From positions 33,765 to 97,764 of the forward strand of contig ML978271.1 in assembly GCA_010015745.1 (NCBI GenBank): a stretch of DNA of 64,000 bases, read 5' to 3'. The translations under genes and the position numbers were made by a program. This DNA is from Setomelanomma holmii. Taxonomy: Eukaryota; Ascomycota; Dothideomycetes; Pleosporales; Phaeosphaeriaceae. Below the pieces are notes generated by a model. It saw only the letters and a program-made list of their open reading frames with translations. It was not told where the DNA came from and ran no database searches. Positions 11,097 through 22,982 of the stretch are shown piece after piece; the stretch's first letter is position 1; each line of letters begins with the position of its first letter.

Positions 11097-11700
11097 TCAG
11101 TTGTTGCCGATCTGCGTCACAGCGGCCAAGATTGCCGAAGCCACTATCTCAAAGTCAGACTAATTAAACACATTTCGTAGGACGAGATGAGACTTACGTG
11201 CGCCAGCAGATATGATGTACGAGGCCAATCTACATGCTACTTGTACGATTGTGGTGGGAGCTTCTACTGGGTGTGATTTGAACATGTACCACAATCCCAT
11301 GGTCAAGCTGAGGAGGATAGGGGTGCTACCCCAGATGGCGAGTCTGGTAGCAGACCGAGAGAGCATAAGCTGCAGACTATATTTGCCCCCTTGCAGATGG
11401 GTACTACTGTTATTGATCTCAGTGTGGACAGAAGAGAGCCACATGGAGTTGAAGTCCCGACGGCCAGATCTGTAGGCTCTGAACATTTCGCCGAGCGTTT
11501 GTTGCGTACTTTCGTCGACTTAAATATGTCTATGCAGACCCTCTTTTGTGCATTCGTAGATGCCAAATCCTGCTTCGGACTTCAATGATAGAAAGCGGAT
11601 AGGCCCGGGTCGCAGTTATGATGCGGCATCGCGAAGTTTTCTTGAACAATCGTGTGGGCGATGTTATGTGGACCACCTCTTCTTTAGGAATGCTGGTACG
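11097..11700 (-). pseudogene. decayed fungal membrane-protein gene
   Basis: The best-preserved part is 11519-11198 joined to 11143-11097 by a 54-nt intron (GTAAGT donor, CTGAC branch, ATAG acceptor) in correct phase. It codes ETLGEMF-like sequence, then a helix-rich stretch (LAIWGSTPILLSLTMGLWYM), then ASYIISAG joined to ALASAILAAVTQIGNN and stop: two probable membrane helices at the C-terminus. Upstream, protein-like sequence continues in the same frame across a TAA at 11522 (GFGIYECTKEG before it), and before that only in another frame, consistent with a one-base loss near 11582. I recognise the general style of fungal orphan membrane proteins but cannot name the family. The lesions make a pseudogene likely, although the 3' half could still be an expressed gene with a different first exon. 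Confidence 0.5.
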
Positions 11701-13117
11701 AGCCGAGAACAGTACAATCACGATGTATGGTCTTCGAAAACCCTGTGACTTGATGTCTTTTTCCGTATTGTTGATACAATCGTCAATGAGGATGTAGTAT
11801 ACATTGGCTTGTGAACCGCTGACGGCACCTGTCTTCGCCTGTGCCAAACGTCTTTTACATTCGTCCTATGATTCCACGTAAACTCCGCCGACGTTCTTGC
11901 GTAGCGAACCCCTACTGTCGCGGAGACAGCCAGAATGGCTCAACGATAATAAGCACAACCAGGCACATTCTCCCAGGCAGCGTGCCCTGTCTATTTCTGC
12001 CTGCCTTGAAAGTTCGTCGTCTTCAAATTCAGTTTTAAACTTCGGGACCTTGGGACGGGAAAGTGAACGAATGTTGGTTCGGTGGACCGATCTTCTCGTC
12101 TCCTGGCGTCTGAGGTGGTGGTGCCATGCTCACGCAGGTCCCGTAGCTGTAGAGTATCGATTCTGCTCAACACAGGCGACGTGGGGCCCAGTTGGCTTCC
12201 GCCTGGTGCCCTTTACTGCTTCAGTGCCGTCATCTCCATAAATACTTGTTCTGCCAGATTTGGGTTGATCAAGTGAGGCTACAGCAACACCTTCTCCGGC
12301 AGTTGCTGGGCGATCATGACTGAGTTCCTGTTTCAGTTCGAAAGAAAGAGCACGCCGCTCCGGCGTGCGCATAAGTCCTGAGCGGTCAGCATAGTCATCG
12401 TCTATGGGCTCTCAAATACTCTCCATGAGGTAAGTATGAGCGAAATTGGGATAGAAGGAGGAGAACCTGATCCGTTGCATTGCGCAACAAGCCATACTGT
12501 AAGCATGCCGCACGCTGTATATCTATGACGGAGTCTAGAATTGTTAGTGTCAGCCGCGGCTGAGTCCTTGAGAATTCGTCCTCGTTCCACCAGGACACCT
12601 GGCGAAATGTGTTGCATCCAGCCGCGGCTGAGACCTGATCCCACTATCGTCTGCAATTACATAGGAAAAGGAGGTGTCGAGGTTCAAGCATTCGGGTGTG
12701 TAGTGTCGAGCCTCGTGCTAAGTGCTGGGCCAAACTTGGGTTCATTTGTCGCTTCCTGCGGTCCTTCCAACCTTCCGCCGTCAGCGACTGTTAGCAGTAC
12801 GTTATCTCAAAATATTTCGAACCGAACCGAATCATCTTCTCAGCAATCACGACGAATGCAACATGCGGAACACAGACTGGAACAAGAGTTTGCAAATTAC
12901 AGTCATCTCAGGCGTGTCCAACCACGCACTATATACAAAACGCCAAAGTAAACGCAGACCCCAATATATGCTCATTGAGAAGTGGAAATAACAAGAGACC
13001 GAGTACGCTGAAGAGTATGCTTAATGAGATCAATCGACTATAACATGATGCACAAATTACCCACGACCCATCGTCTCATTCGCTTTCATTCTCTCGTTCG
13101 TTCATCTCGCAATCGCT
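11701..13117. other. intergenic, possible older gene debris
   Basis: 1.4 kb with many short open frames on both strands and no splice-supported gene. It may include the degraded 5' end of the 11.1-11.7 kb remnant (an open minus frame reaches 11847). Two copies of a palindromic 14-mer are listed separately. The final 150 bp are the 3' flank of the hydrolase gene. Confidence 0.4.
12551..12632. repeat. two copies of palindromic 14-mer CAGCCGCGGCTGAG
   Basis: CAGCCGCGGCTG is a perfect 12-bp palindrome. The 14-mer with trailing AG occurs at 12551-12564 and 12619-12632, 68 bp apart in direct orientation. It could be a paired binding site or chance in GC-rich sequence. Confidence 0.45.
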
Positions 13118-14834
13118 CTACTGGGCAGGTGTCTTGATCTTGCCAGCAGCCTTGACCAACTGCCTCAAGCGCTTCTCCATTGCCGTACGTCCTTCTAATG
13201 TATTCCAGACTTGGTGTGGAGCTCTATTAACGACATCCCAAGCGACGAGGTTGTCTGTCAGAGTCGTGAGGTCCTTTTGCTTGCGCTCCCATTCACTGTC
13301 GCGCCCGCATTCAATGCCAGAACTGATGATAGCGAGTGGCGTGTCAGCAGACTGGATATTGCGTGCAGACACAACCTCGTTCTTGGAGAGACTGTCGGCA
13401 ACAAGGTTCTCTTGAAGCTGGGCCTTGATGAGTTTGCCCGATTGGTACGCGTTGCGGCCATAGACGCGGTCTTCGCGCGTGCGGCCCTTGAAAAGTGCGC
13501 CAGCGAGACGAACGGTGCCAAGTGGAGAGATGATGCCCCAAGCCCAGAGCAAGAAGCCGCGGCTGGGGCTACCAATGCGATGGAGGAGATCCTCATGGAA
13601 CGGATCGACGAGCAGGAGACCGGTGACTTGCTTCATGTGGCGAGAGCTGAAGATACGCGACACAATGGTGCCAGTACCCCCAGACACGAGGATCCACGGA
13701 CCTTCTTCTCCGGCTTTGGCAATTGCCTCGGACAGAGCGTCGGCGGACATACCAGCAGAGTGTGGGGAAGGAGCGTTGTCGGAGAAGGCATAACCGGGAC
13801 GGTCCCAGTAGCAGTAGCGAGAGATGGTACCGTTCTTGTAGGACGAGTAAGCCCAGTGCTCCAAATCGTACTCCAAGGGCTCCTCTCCCGCCTCGAGGAG
13901 AACGGTAGGATCCTTGTGGCCTCCAGTGTGCGTGACATTACCAACGCACGCAAAATGCACAGCGTACTTATCGCCGTCGACGAGGATGCGGTCGCCGTAC
14001 ATCTTGAGGGTGGAGTCGCGGGCGCGAATGCCTAGCGTGGCAGTCATCAGGATAACGATGACAATGAAAACGACCGTAAGGACGGTTGCGACAAGGATGG
14101 CCACCCATTCCTTCAATGTGCGACGAGTCTCTGCACGACCTGTCAGGCGCTCCTCCTCTTCTCTCTTGCCGTATGCGACGACACGGTCGGTCAGGATGCA
14201 CCACACAGCCATGAGGAAAGCCCAGACAACACTGGCGATACCAATCCATCCTTCTTCAAGCCTGATGCGAGGCACTGCGAGAATGACAATCATGTCGACA
14301 GCCAGCAACACGGCGATGATGGCGGTAGTGATGCGAAGTCCCTTGGCTGGCGTGATGAAGAAGATGGTTGCGACAAGAAGATTGCCAATGGTAAGGCAGG
14401 TGTATGCAAAGTCGAAGAACCCGGATCCGCGACTGTGCATGCCTGGTGGGGAGACGAAAATGGATACCAGCAGGAGCACCCACCATAGGAAGGATACGAT
14501 GAGGAAGAGGATGGTCAGGTAGCGCATAGCGCGCACCGTCCATAGGTTGTAGGGCGACACCTATCATCGTTAGAATTGGTACATCAGATTGAGTGGAAGG
14601 TCTTCTTACTGCTGGGTCATCTGGGTCCAGGTAGCCATCAGAGTTCGGAGGTCTGGGCCGATCAAGAAGCCTCGTTCGCTCAGTAGGCTCCTCTCGAGGC
14701 TCATGACTGCGTCGTGACGGTTCATAGCTTCTCCTCGAGGTTCGTGAAGCTCCATCGTCCTGGATTGGGTGTGGGGGTTCAACCGAGAGGTTGTCCCCAT
14801 TCTGGTCCTTCTTTCCGCCTTTCCACATACTCAT
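13118..14834 (-). CDS. polytopic membrane protein with alpha/beta-hydrolase-like domain lacking nucleophile
   Basis: Exons 14834-14610 and 14560-13118 give 555 residues; the intron (GTAAGA ... GATAG) is in phase. The N-terminal ~75 residues are charged and disordered. Five hydrophobic segments follow (starting AMRYLTILFLIVSFLW, GFFDFAYTCLTIGNLL, ITTAIIAVLLAVDMIV, WIGIASVVWAFLMAVW and WVAILVATVLTVVF). The rest aligns in pattern with an alpha/beta hydrolase: VLLEAG (strand and oxyanion region), YCYWDRPGYAFSD (the YDRxGxGxSD motif) and GLLLVDPFHEDLL. At the nucleophile elbow, where GHSxGG is expected, the sequence is ILVSGGTGT, so the catalytic Ser appears replaced. A non-enzymatic receptor or scaffold role is inferred. 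A 274-residue open frame on the opposite strand is a shadow. Confidence 0.82.
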
Positions 14835-15501
14835 CGTGAAGCTTGCCTGGAGCTAGAAACAGCGCGGTACGGCCTGTCGTGTAGATGGGTATCTCTGAAG
14901 AGATGAAGAACAGAAACTTATTAGGATTACTGGGCTTGAAAAAGCTCTACAGAAATAATACTGAGAAGGGTTGTGTTAAGGGCCGCGAATCTCCTGCTGA
15001 AGCTGCGCGCTAATGGCTTTTGATCGACGTCATGGTCTGTCGCCCAAGCAGTTCGCGGAGCTAGGCCCGCCCATTGCATGTCGCGGTAACCAAGAGCCAT
15101 CACCACGCTCAGCCCCACGGAGACCCTTCTGATTCCAACTCAAAAATGTATCCGTTCCATGTTCCTGAACGCTGTCAATTTTATGAATTGCTTCCCCAGC
15201 TTCTTAGAGTAACTTCGTCAAAATTGGTAAAAGTTGAAGCTCACAACCATGCTCGCTAACCCATGCAATCGGGAGTCCTCCAGCTGCAATCCCAGTCTAT
15301 CAGATAAACCCCACTGCATGTGAAGGTGCGTGCTCCCCACCTCATGCTATCGCAATTCCCCGCCGACCAGGGCACTGCGAATCCCGCGTGCCATCCATAT
15401 GACACCATTGGGCGCAATTCCATATCGACCAATCCCACACTAGGCCTGTAACACACCCGCTACCACGCTCACCCCATACAAATCCCAGCCCCGGCCGCGC
15501 C
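14835..15501. promoter_or_regulatory. divergent promoter region, hydrolase-like gene / PPE1
   Basis: 667 bp between divergent starts. CCAAT-type boxes occur in both orientations (ATTGG near 15412, CCAAT near 15438), 65-90 bp before the PPE1 start. This fits a CCAAT-binding complex site, inferred from sequence only. Confidence 0.4.
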
Positions 15502-16685
15502 ATGTCCGACCTCGCCAAGCACTTCGCCAAGACGAAGCTATCGTCCTTACCACCGCCCGAACCCTTGCCCGAAGAGCCTCTCGAATACGAAGATGACTCG
15601 TCCTCCGCTTCGTCCATGTCGAGCGCGGGCACCGTGATTCCTACGAGCACGCAACGGCCTGCGCCCGCAATACATTGGTCCGACTACTTTGCGCAGGAAT
15701 TCTACTTAGAACAAGACGGGCCGGGAGAGGGGCATGCAAAGTACCATGTATACGTTACGCCGCCCGCGACACCCAAGGCGCCTTTACTAGTCCTGCATCA
15801 TGGCGCAGGAAGCTCAGCAATGAGCTTCGCATTGATGGCGAAGGAGGTCCGGAAAGCCATGCCAGAGCTCGGCATGTTAGCGGTAGAGGCACGCGACCAT
15901 GGCAGTGTAGTCTGGGACGCTGAAGGCAATGTCGACAACGACCTCAGCGTCGAGACACTGAGCCAGGATCTAATCGACATGCTCCTCCTCACACAAGCGA
16001 AGCTCGGCTGGCCTGAATTACCCACGATAATCCTCATCGGGCACAGTCTCGGCGGCGCCGTAGTCACACATACAGCGAATACAACATCACTGGGACCGAA
16101 GCTGCTTGGCTACGCGGTCCTCGATGTCGTCGAGGGCTCGGCAATGGAGGCGCTGGGACATATGCAAACGTATCTAGCGAGTCGACCGAAGACGTTCGCG
16201 TCACTTCCGGCGGCAGTGGAGTGGCACATACGGTCGCGAACACTGCGGAACCCACAATCGGCAAGAGCAAGTGTGCCGAGCTTGTTGTTGCAAACACCAG
16301 AGGGGAAGTGGGCGTGGCGCACTGAACTAGGCAGCACGGAAGCATACTGGGAGAACTGGTTCACTGGGATGAGCAAGAAGTTTTTAGGTGGAAGAAGGGC
16401 GAAGCTGTTGATACTTGCAGGGACGGACAGGCTAGACAAAGAGCTGATGATTGGACAGATGCAGGGTAAGCGATGTAATTGTGTCATGATTGTTGCTACA
16501 GTATCTTACAGGATGTAGGCAAATTCCAGCTTCAGGTCTTCCCGGCCTCGGGTCACTTCCTCCACGAAGATCAGCCGGACAAGACGGCTGAGGTCATTGT
16601 CGAGTTCGTTCAGCGGAACGATCGGAGTACGCTGGTGCTGCCACCAAAGGTGTCAGATCTACTTGCTCAAGGCAAGAAGGTGTGA
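15502..16685 (+). CDS. PPE1: protein phosphatase methylesterase 1
   Basis: Removes the methyl ester from the C-terminal leucine of the PP2A catalytic subunit, controlling PP2A holoenzyme assembly. Exons 15502-16465 and 16519-16685 (GTAAGC donor, GATGTAG acceptor) give 376 residues, typical for the family. After a Ser-rich N-terminus come LLVLHHGAGSSAMSFALMAKE (given from position ~95; oxyanion region), DHGSV, and the nucleophile elbow GHSLGGAV near residue 180. AVLDVVEGSAMEAL carries the conserved acid, and ASGHFLHEDQPDKTAE supplies the catalytic His and the family C-terminus. The start ATG is the first in frame after an upstream stop and opens MSDLAKHFAK. It is convergent with UTP23 at 232 bp. 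Confidence 0.95.
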
Positions 16686-16917
16686 GGTGTCCGATCTCGT
16701 TCAAACAATTCTTGCCAAATGCTTTGCATTGGGAACACGTATATCTTGGCGCAGGTGTGCACTGCCGGTAGTTCCAGCCTTTCAGGTACTTGTTCCCCTC
16801 TTCTCTTTGGCTTCACGCCACTAATAGTATCCAGCCTGGGTATCATAGATTGGTCGTAGACTGGGTTAGCTTTCTTAAGCTGAAGGACACGACAATTAGG
16901 TTGTAGATATCTTCGGA

Positions 16918-17851
16918 TCATGGCGACGTGGGCTCTGCTGGAGCCGAGGCCGCATCTCCGTCGCTCTTAGACTTGTGCTTCCTCTTCCTCTTGTGTCCAG
17001 AGCCTTCGGTCGGTGCAGCATCTGTCGTAGACGGTTGCCCGTCCGCCACACTAGGTTTTGACTTCTTGGAGGTACTCGCTTGAGTCGCATCTTTGTCCTT
17101 CTTCGACTTCTTCATGCTTAGCGGATTAGGTTGCTTTGGGCCCTTTGCGCGCTTCTTCTTCGCTGGCCGCGCATCGCCTGTAGCGCCCCCCACAATAGAA
17201 CTGCCTTCCCGCTCTTGATCCTCTTCTTCTCGCTTCCGCTTTTGTGCCTGATCAGGTTTGCGCTGGCCCTTCAAGCCCAACTTGAACTTTGACTTTTCTT
17301 CCCGCTCGCGGATCTCCTCTGTCGCATTCGCCATGGGCTCCATGAGCACCACTGACTTCGATATGTATATGAGCGGGACGCCGGCTATCGAGCGCATGTG
17401 TCCGCGCACTCTCGAATCGTTCGAGGCAATGATGTACCGATTCTTGTTGGTTCCGTTCCCCTTTGGATCGACCACCTCTGACAGACACTCGAGCGTTGAG
17501 AGCGGCTCATCGAGGTCCTGGTGATTACATCGTCGGCGCTCATACTCTTTGGCTTGTAATATGAGAGTTTCGTTCTTCGGCTTCGCGAGGTAGAGATGGC
17601 GCATGTCGCAAGTCGTGATCATGGGCTTGACGGGTCCGCCGAGCACTTTTTGCAGTCGCGAGACGAGGTCGATCTTGAATTTGTATGCATCTTCGAGGAT
17701 TTGCGAGTCGAGAAGCACTTGGTAGGGCTCGCGGAAGCCGAAGTTGAGCTCGTATTGGTGCAGAAGCTTCTTGTAGGCCTGAAAACAGCGTTAGCGACAA
17801 ACAATAAAAGGACGGGACTGGAATGCGTACTTTTGCGCGCTTGAGCTTCAT
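16918..17851 (-). CDS. UTP23: U3 snoRNA-associated protein UTP23, PIN-like
   Basis: Small-subunit processome factor needed for 18S rRNA maturation and release of snR30; the PIN fold is usually catalytically inactive. Exons 17851-17831 (only MKLKRAK) and 17778-16918 give 293 residues. The second exon opens AYKKLLHQYELNFGFREPYQ, the family hallmark, and continues with LDSQILEDAYKFKIDL and KVLGGPVKPMITTCDMRHLY. Cys and His residues in TTCDMRHLY, RRCNHQ and STLECL fit the C2HC zinc site described for Utp23. YIIASNDSRVRGHMRSIAGVP, read from position ~105, holds the later PIN strand. The C-terminal 130 residues are a Lys/Arg-rich nucleolar tail. It is divergent from the MIL1-like gene. Confidence 0.94.
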
Positions 17852-18123
17852 TGCGACGTTGTGTGCGCGCGGTGGCTGTTTGCGAAACGATGGTGGAGAA
17901 TAAAAAGTTCGAGAAGGTTGCGGGCGGAAATATCCGCACGTGCCTCCGTCATCACGCCCGTGAACGTCTAGCTCCGATTCTTCCGCAATGCAGCTGCCAT
18001 ATGCGGTGCCACGAGGGGTCTTGTACATAATTCACTGATATTGGCTGCGCATATTATCATTCCGCAGAGCTTCCTGTCGCACCGGACCCCGCATATACTC
18101 GATGCCTCGGCGGTAGTCACATC
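17852..18123. promoter_or_regulatory. bidirectional promoter, UTP23 / MIL1-like
   Basis: 272 bp between divergent start codons. It contains ATATTATCATT near 18050, a GATA-type site on the minus strand. No other motif is certain. Confidence 0.4.
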
Positions 18124-21100
18124 ATGTCCAGCGAGACCCCCGCAGATCCCCCTAAGACTGAGGCCAAAAGTCCCGCAAACGCAGAGCCGACAAACACACC
18201 AAAGGCGGAGGTCGAATACGATGATTTTGGATTACCTATAAGAAAACCCCGCGCGAGGACGCCAGTGGTCGAAGATTCCGAATCCGAGGAGGAGAAGTTT
18301 GAGGATGCGGTAGCTTCGAAGTCAGTGAGCCGCGAGGAAGTGACTTTGCCAGCCACAACGGAACATGGAGAGGCAAAGAATAAGAGTGAATTGGGTGAGG
18401 AACTCCCGGAGAACGCCAGGGTGGAAGTCAATGCGCAAACACAGGTTAATGGCTATGTGAAGAAAGCGGTGGAGACGGTTGAGCGCAAGGAAGATGATGC
18501 TACGAAACCTGCAGAGGTCAAGGAGGAAGCTCCTGCCGAGGATGTCCAGGCAGAAGGCGAGCAAGACAAAACTCCGAATGCGCCAGTCGAACCTACAGAG
18601 AGTTCCACACAGCAGGAAGAAGCCAGTGACGGGCTCCCGCAGGCAAAGCAGTCAGACTTGTACAAAGCACAAGGGTCGGAACCAGTGGACAAGCGCAAAA
18701 GTATAGAGCCGGCCCAGCCCTTCGGCCATCGTCACCAGCATAGCGTTGCTTCCATCTCCGAATACTCGCATCAAGCCGCAGTCTTACAGCCACCCAAAGA
18801 AGAAAGGCCGCTGGACGACGGTGGGTGGCAGTCGATGCCAGCGTATGCCCGCTACGACATGTACGATGACGACAATAGACTTATCGCGAAGGAGAATACG
18901 GAAGAGCTTGAAGATATGCATGGCTACGCCAACGTTGGAGGTGCAGCAAAGGGCTACACACGAGTGATTATGGATGATGATGCAGACTCGGTGACGAGTA
19001 TGGACGACAATACGGCATATCTTTTCAAGGAGAGAAGCACTACGTTGGACGACGAAGACGAAGCGAGCCGCGACCCGCTTACGCAGATGCAGACTACCAA
19101 AAATCTTTTGACCGAGGGACAGAGAGTGGCATATGTCGGCCTGGTACGGCTGGCTATGGTCGAGTTGGAGCGAAAGTTCGTCAAGATGGACAGGAACAGA
19201 AACACGAAGAAGGTTCTGGATCTCCAGCAAGAGACAACAAAAATGTGGGCGCAAAAGATGATGGTCAGACTGTATGGTCACATGGATATTACTGCGTCCG
19301 AGCAGGTCATGATCGAGCAGTTATCGGAGCATGGCGTCGTTGCCGCGGACCTCACACCTGCGCTTATGCAGAACGCGCGAGTAAAAAATCCAGTAGTGGA
19401 GGAAGTAGATGTGCCAGGCGAGACAGAGTCCGCAAGGCAATCAATCTCGTCTCCCAAAGCTGATGCGAAGGACGAAATACCAGCACCATCCTCGAGGACC
19501 AGCTTGAATGAGATGCAGTCGCCCCCACCTCCAGCATACGAAGAGCATGAAGGAGGATTCGAGTACCCAGAAGTCAAGACCCCGTCACAATTACCCAACA
19601 GTAAAAATCTCGACATTGATTTGCGGTGGACGGTCATGTGCGATCTATTCCTCGTGCTAATCTCGGATGGGGTCTACGACTCTCGATCGCGAGAGCTTTT
19701 CGAGCAGGCTGGCAAGTACCTCAGTGTGGACTGGCTGGAGATCTGCCGCTTCGAGAAACGAGTCACAGACGCACTCGAGATGCAGGAGCAGGCAGATAAA
19801 GAGAACTGGAACGAGGAAGACCACATGAAGAGTCGCGCTAAGAGAGCGCGCAACAAGCGTTTAGCTTTCATGGGTCTCGCAACAGTTGGTGGCGGTCTAG
19901 TCATTGGTCTGTCAGCAGGCCTACTCGCGCCATTGATAGGAGCTGGTCTTGCCGCCGGATTCACCACAATTGGTGTAGCAGGGACAAGTGGATTCCTGGC
20001 TGGTGCTGGAGGTGCCACCATTATCACAACCACTGGTATTGTGACTGGAAGTACCGTTGGTGTTAGAGCAGCCAACAGACGCACTGGCAACGTCAAGACA
20101 TTCGAGTACCGACCATTGCATAACAATAAACGAACTAACCTCATCATTACCCTTGCTGGCTGGATGAACGGCAAGGTGGACGATGTGCGGCTGCCATATA
20201 GTACGGTGGATCCTGTAATGGGCGACATCTACTCTGTACTTTGGGAGCCTGAGATGCTGAGGAGTATGGGTGACACCATCAACATCCTTGCCACTGAGGT
20301 AAGTCGGATCGTACCAACCCGTCTGATCTATACTGATGAGTTACCAGGCCCTCACTCAAGGTCTGCAACAAGTACTAGCCAGCACTGTGCTTACGGCGCT
20401 TATGGCAGCTATGACGCTACCGCTAGCTTTGACCAAGCTGTCATATCTTATTGACAATCCGTGGATTGTGTCTCAGGCCAGAGCGGACATGGCCGGACTT
20501 ATCCTCGCAGACTCGCTCATTGACCGCAACCTTGGCACGCGGCCTGTGACTTTAGTAGGCTTCTCGTTGGGCTCACGGGTCATCTTCTCGTGCTTGAAGG
20601 AGCTTGCAGCACGGGGCGCGTTCGGCTTGGTGCAGAATGTGTATATGTTTGGTACGCCAGTCGTCGCGAAGAACGACGAGTACATCAAGGCTCGATCCAT
20701 CGTTCCCGGACGTTTTGTGAACGGCTATGCGACAAACGACTGGATTCTAGGTAAGCATTGTTTCCGTCAGAGCGCTTATACCTCTAACGATATGATCAGG
20801 CTACCTGTTCCGTGCAACCTCTGGCGGTGTCATGCGCGTTGCAGGACTAGCTCAAGTTCAAGTACCAACAATCGAGAACGTCAATGTGACCGAGCTCGTA
20901 CCTGGTCACATGGCATACCGCACAGCCATGCCCAAGCTTCTGCGCGAGGTCGGATGGGAAGTTGAGTCAGAAGAATTCACTGAGATCGAGGATCCAGACC
21001 CGGAGAACCACGAGAAACGCCAACGCGAGCTGATCAGCGAAATTGAGGAGGCGAGAAAAGAGCTCGAACGGAAAGCAGTAGAGAAAGAGAAGAAGGGCAG

Positions 21101-21869
21101 TAAACTCAGCTGGTGGAAGCGGAAAAAGGGCGACAAGAAAGAGTGGGAGGTCTACGACGAGCACTCGCAGCAGAAGTCGGCGACCCTTGATAAGGATGCG
21201 GACCCAGCTAAGCTTGCCGAAAGCAATATCATGTTCGACATCGACGCAATACGCCGAGAACTCGCGCTCACGGCGCTAGAAAGCAAGCCGTACGATGCCG
21301 ACGAACGCGAATTCGAAATCAAGGAGATCAAGAGTACTCTGCCACCAATGAAGATCGAACTGCCGCCCGCACCAAAGGAAAGTCCGTACTCGAATCTTAG
21401 AGAGACGAAGAGCTACAACGACAGCCTTGGCATATCGGCCGCCGACGCGTCGAAAGCGAGTAGCTCAAAAGACCTGCCTACCACGAATGGCACACACACG
21501 CCCAACGGCAAGAAGCAAAGTTTCGAGGAGTACGACGAAGGCGACGCAGAAGAGATTAGCATGACGTTCGACTCTTCGTTCCGTGAACCGAGTCCTTTGC
21601 CAGCAGCAAAGAAGTCACCCCTGCCTGCATCGCACACCCCAGAACGAGCGTCGTCGCCCTGGGCCGGCACTCCCACTAAACCCTCAGCTCCAGTCGCGGC
21701 GCCAACATGGGATGATCCACCATCGCCCGAGCGTCCGCCCCTGTACACAGCCAAAACAGCCCCGCTGAACGGAACGCCTGCGACTTCTGATCCATTGCAT
21801 AACGCGTGGGCGGATGAGTTTGAGGATGATTTTGGACAGGAGAAGGAGGTGAAGATGAGTTTTATGTGA
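18124..21869 (+). CDS. DUF726 membrane-associated alpha/beta-hydrolase-fold protein, MIL1-like
   Basis: Exons 18124-20298, 20348-20750 and 20800-21869 give 1,215 residues, with all phases consistent. The N-terminal third is acidic and disordered, with a conserved-looking EYDDFGLPIRKP near residue 35. Around residues 580-650 a Gly/Ala-rich hydrophobic stretch (MGLATVGGGLVIGLSAGLL and following) is the membrane-inserting part typical of DUF726 proteins (yeast Mil1/Yfl034w, human TMCO4). The hydrolase-like domain follows: LIITLAGWMNG, YSVLWEPEML and the elbow TLVGFSLGSRVIF, where Ser is kept. The C-terminal region is disordered and ends WADEFEDDFGQEKEV, with acidic-phenylalanine motifs. Yeast Mil1 binds the clathrin adaptor subunit Apm2; a similar sorting role here is inferred. 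Lipase activity is possible but unproven. Confidence 0.88.
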
Positions 21870-22982
21870 TTGGGTTTGGCGACGGGTGGACAGCTGGTCA
21901 CTGTTGCTTGTTTGTGTTTCTTGTTGCATTTTTAGCGTCGCATTTTATGGTCAGGCTAGGTTGGATTTGGTAAGGTGGGCGTTTCGAGTAATGGCGTTCC
22001 CTGATGCGTTGTGGGTGCCGATTTGGAGCATTCAAAATCGCGATCGGTGTAGATACCGACATATTATTACTCTCTTTCGAGCCAGCTTCGGGCTTGGCAT
22101 ATACCAGACCTCAACATCTTCAAAGATTCCAGCTTTTACACTATCCTATCCCAGACGATCGGTGTGGCTCGAGGTCTGCCAAGAATATTTCCACGCTGTT
22201 GACACGTGACCTCAACATCCCTTTCACCTTCACCATTGCCCTCGGAGAGATGGTACCTTCCCAATCCGGCAAGTCTACTGCAGTGTCGATTGCTGAGAAA
22301 AATAGAGTGAAGGTTTGGTCCTTCAGGTATACCTTTTCGAGTACTGTATCAAGGTGACTGAAATGGTAGCAAGGTAGACGCGTACTATTCACCCGCTCGT
22401 TGCATTTTTGAATGGCATTGAAGATTTGTCTGATTGTGAAGGTACCATCTCTGCGGGAAGGCTGTTGGGAATATGGGAAGAATGGAGGGTGAGTTCGAAG
22501 GTGAGGATGTAGATGTAGAGTAAAATCTCATGACCCCATTCAAGTTTGGTTTTCAATTGTAATTGATACGCGAGTTGCCGTATTAGCCTGTTCAGGTTAC
22601 CGTGGTGGGAAATCCCAGTTGTTGGTCTGAAATGATGGGGTTTGAGGTTTCCTGAGTGCATGCTAGATTGTAACGGTTTGGGCGTTGCCCAGATCGACTC
22701 TAGTACGAGTTGGGATAGCTCATGTACGACCATGTATATAAGGAGCTCTGCCCACCTCAGATAGTCAATTCAGCGCAGTCCTCCCTCTGTACCGTTACAT
22801 AGATGAAGGAGGGGCTCAAGGGGTCAAGGCTTGGTCCGCCTTCAAGCCACGAACAGTGAGCAGAATCAGCAATGCGATGCTTCATTACTAACAGACCTCA
22901 ATACAGCAAGGCACTCGTGCTTGTAGTATCATACTTTCATCCATAAATCTCAGCCCCTCGGGAAGTCACACTATACACCATC
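21870..22982. other. intergenic with a short inverted repeat
   Basis: 1.1 kb without a supported gene. A 31-bp element beginning AGATGGTACCTTC at 22248-22278 recurs inverted at 22420-22450 with about 26 of 31 matches. The interval otherwise holds the 3' flanks of two convergent genes. Confidence 0.4.

Noticed and set aside
13211..14035. 274-codon open frame on the + strand
   Set aside because: It lies antisense inside the membrane-hydrolase gene, whose frame shows clear domains and a phase-consistent intron; the + frame has no recognisable features.
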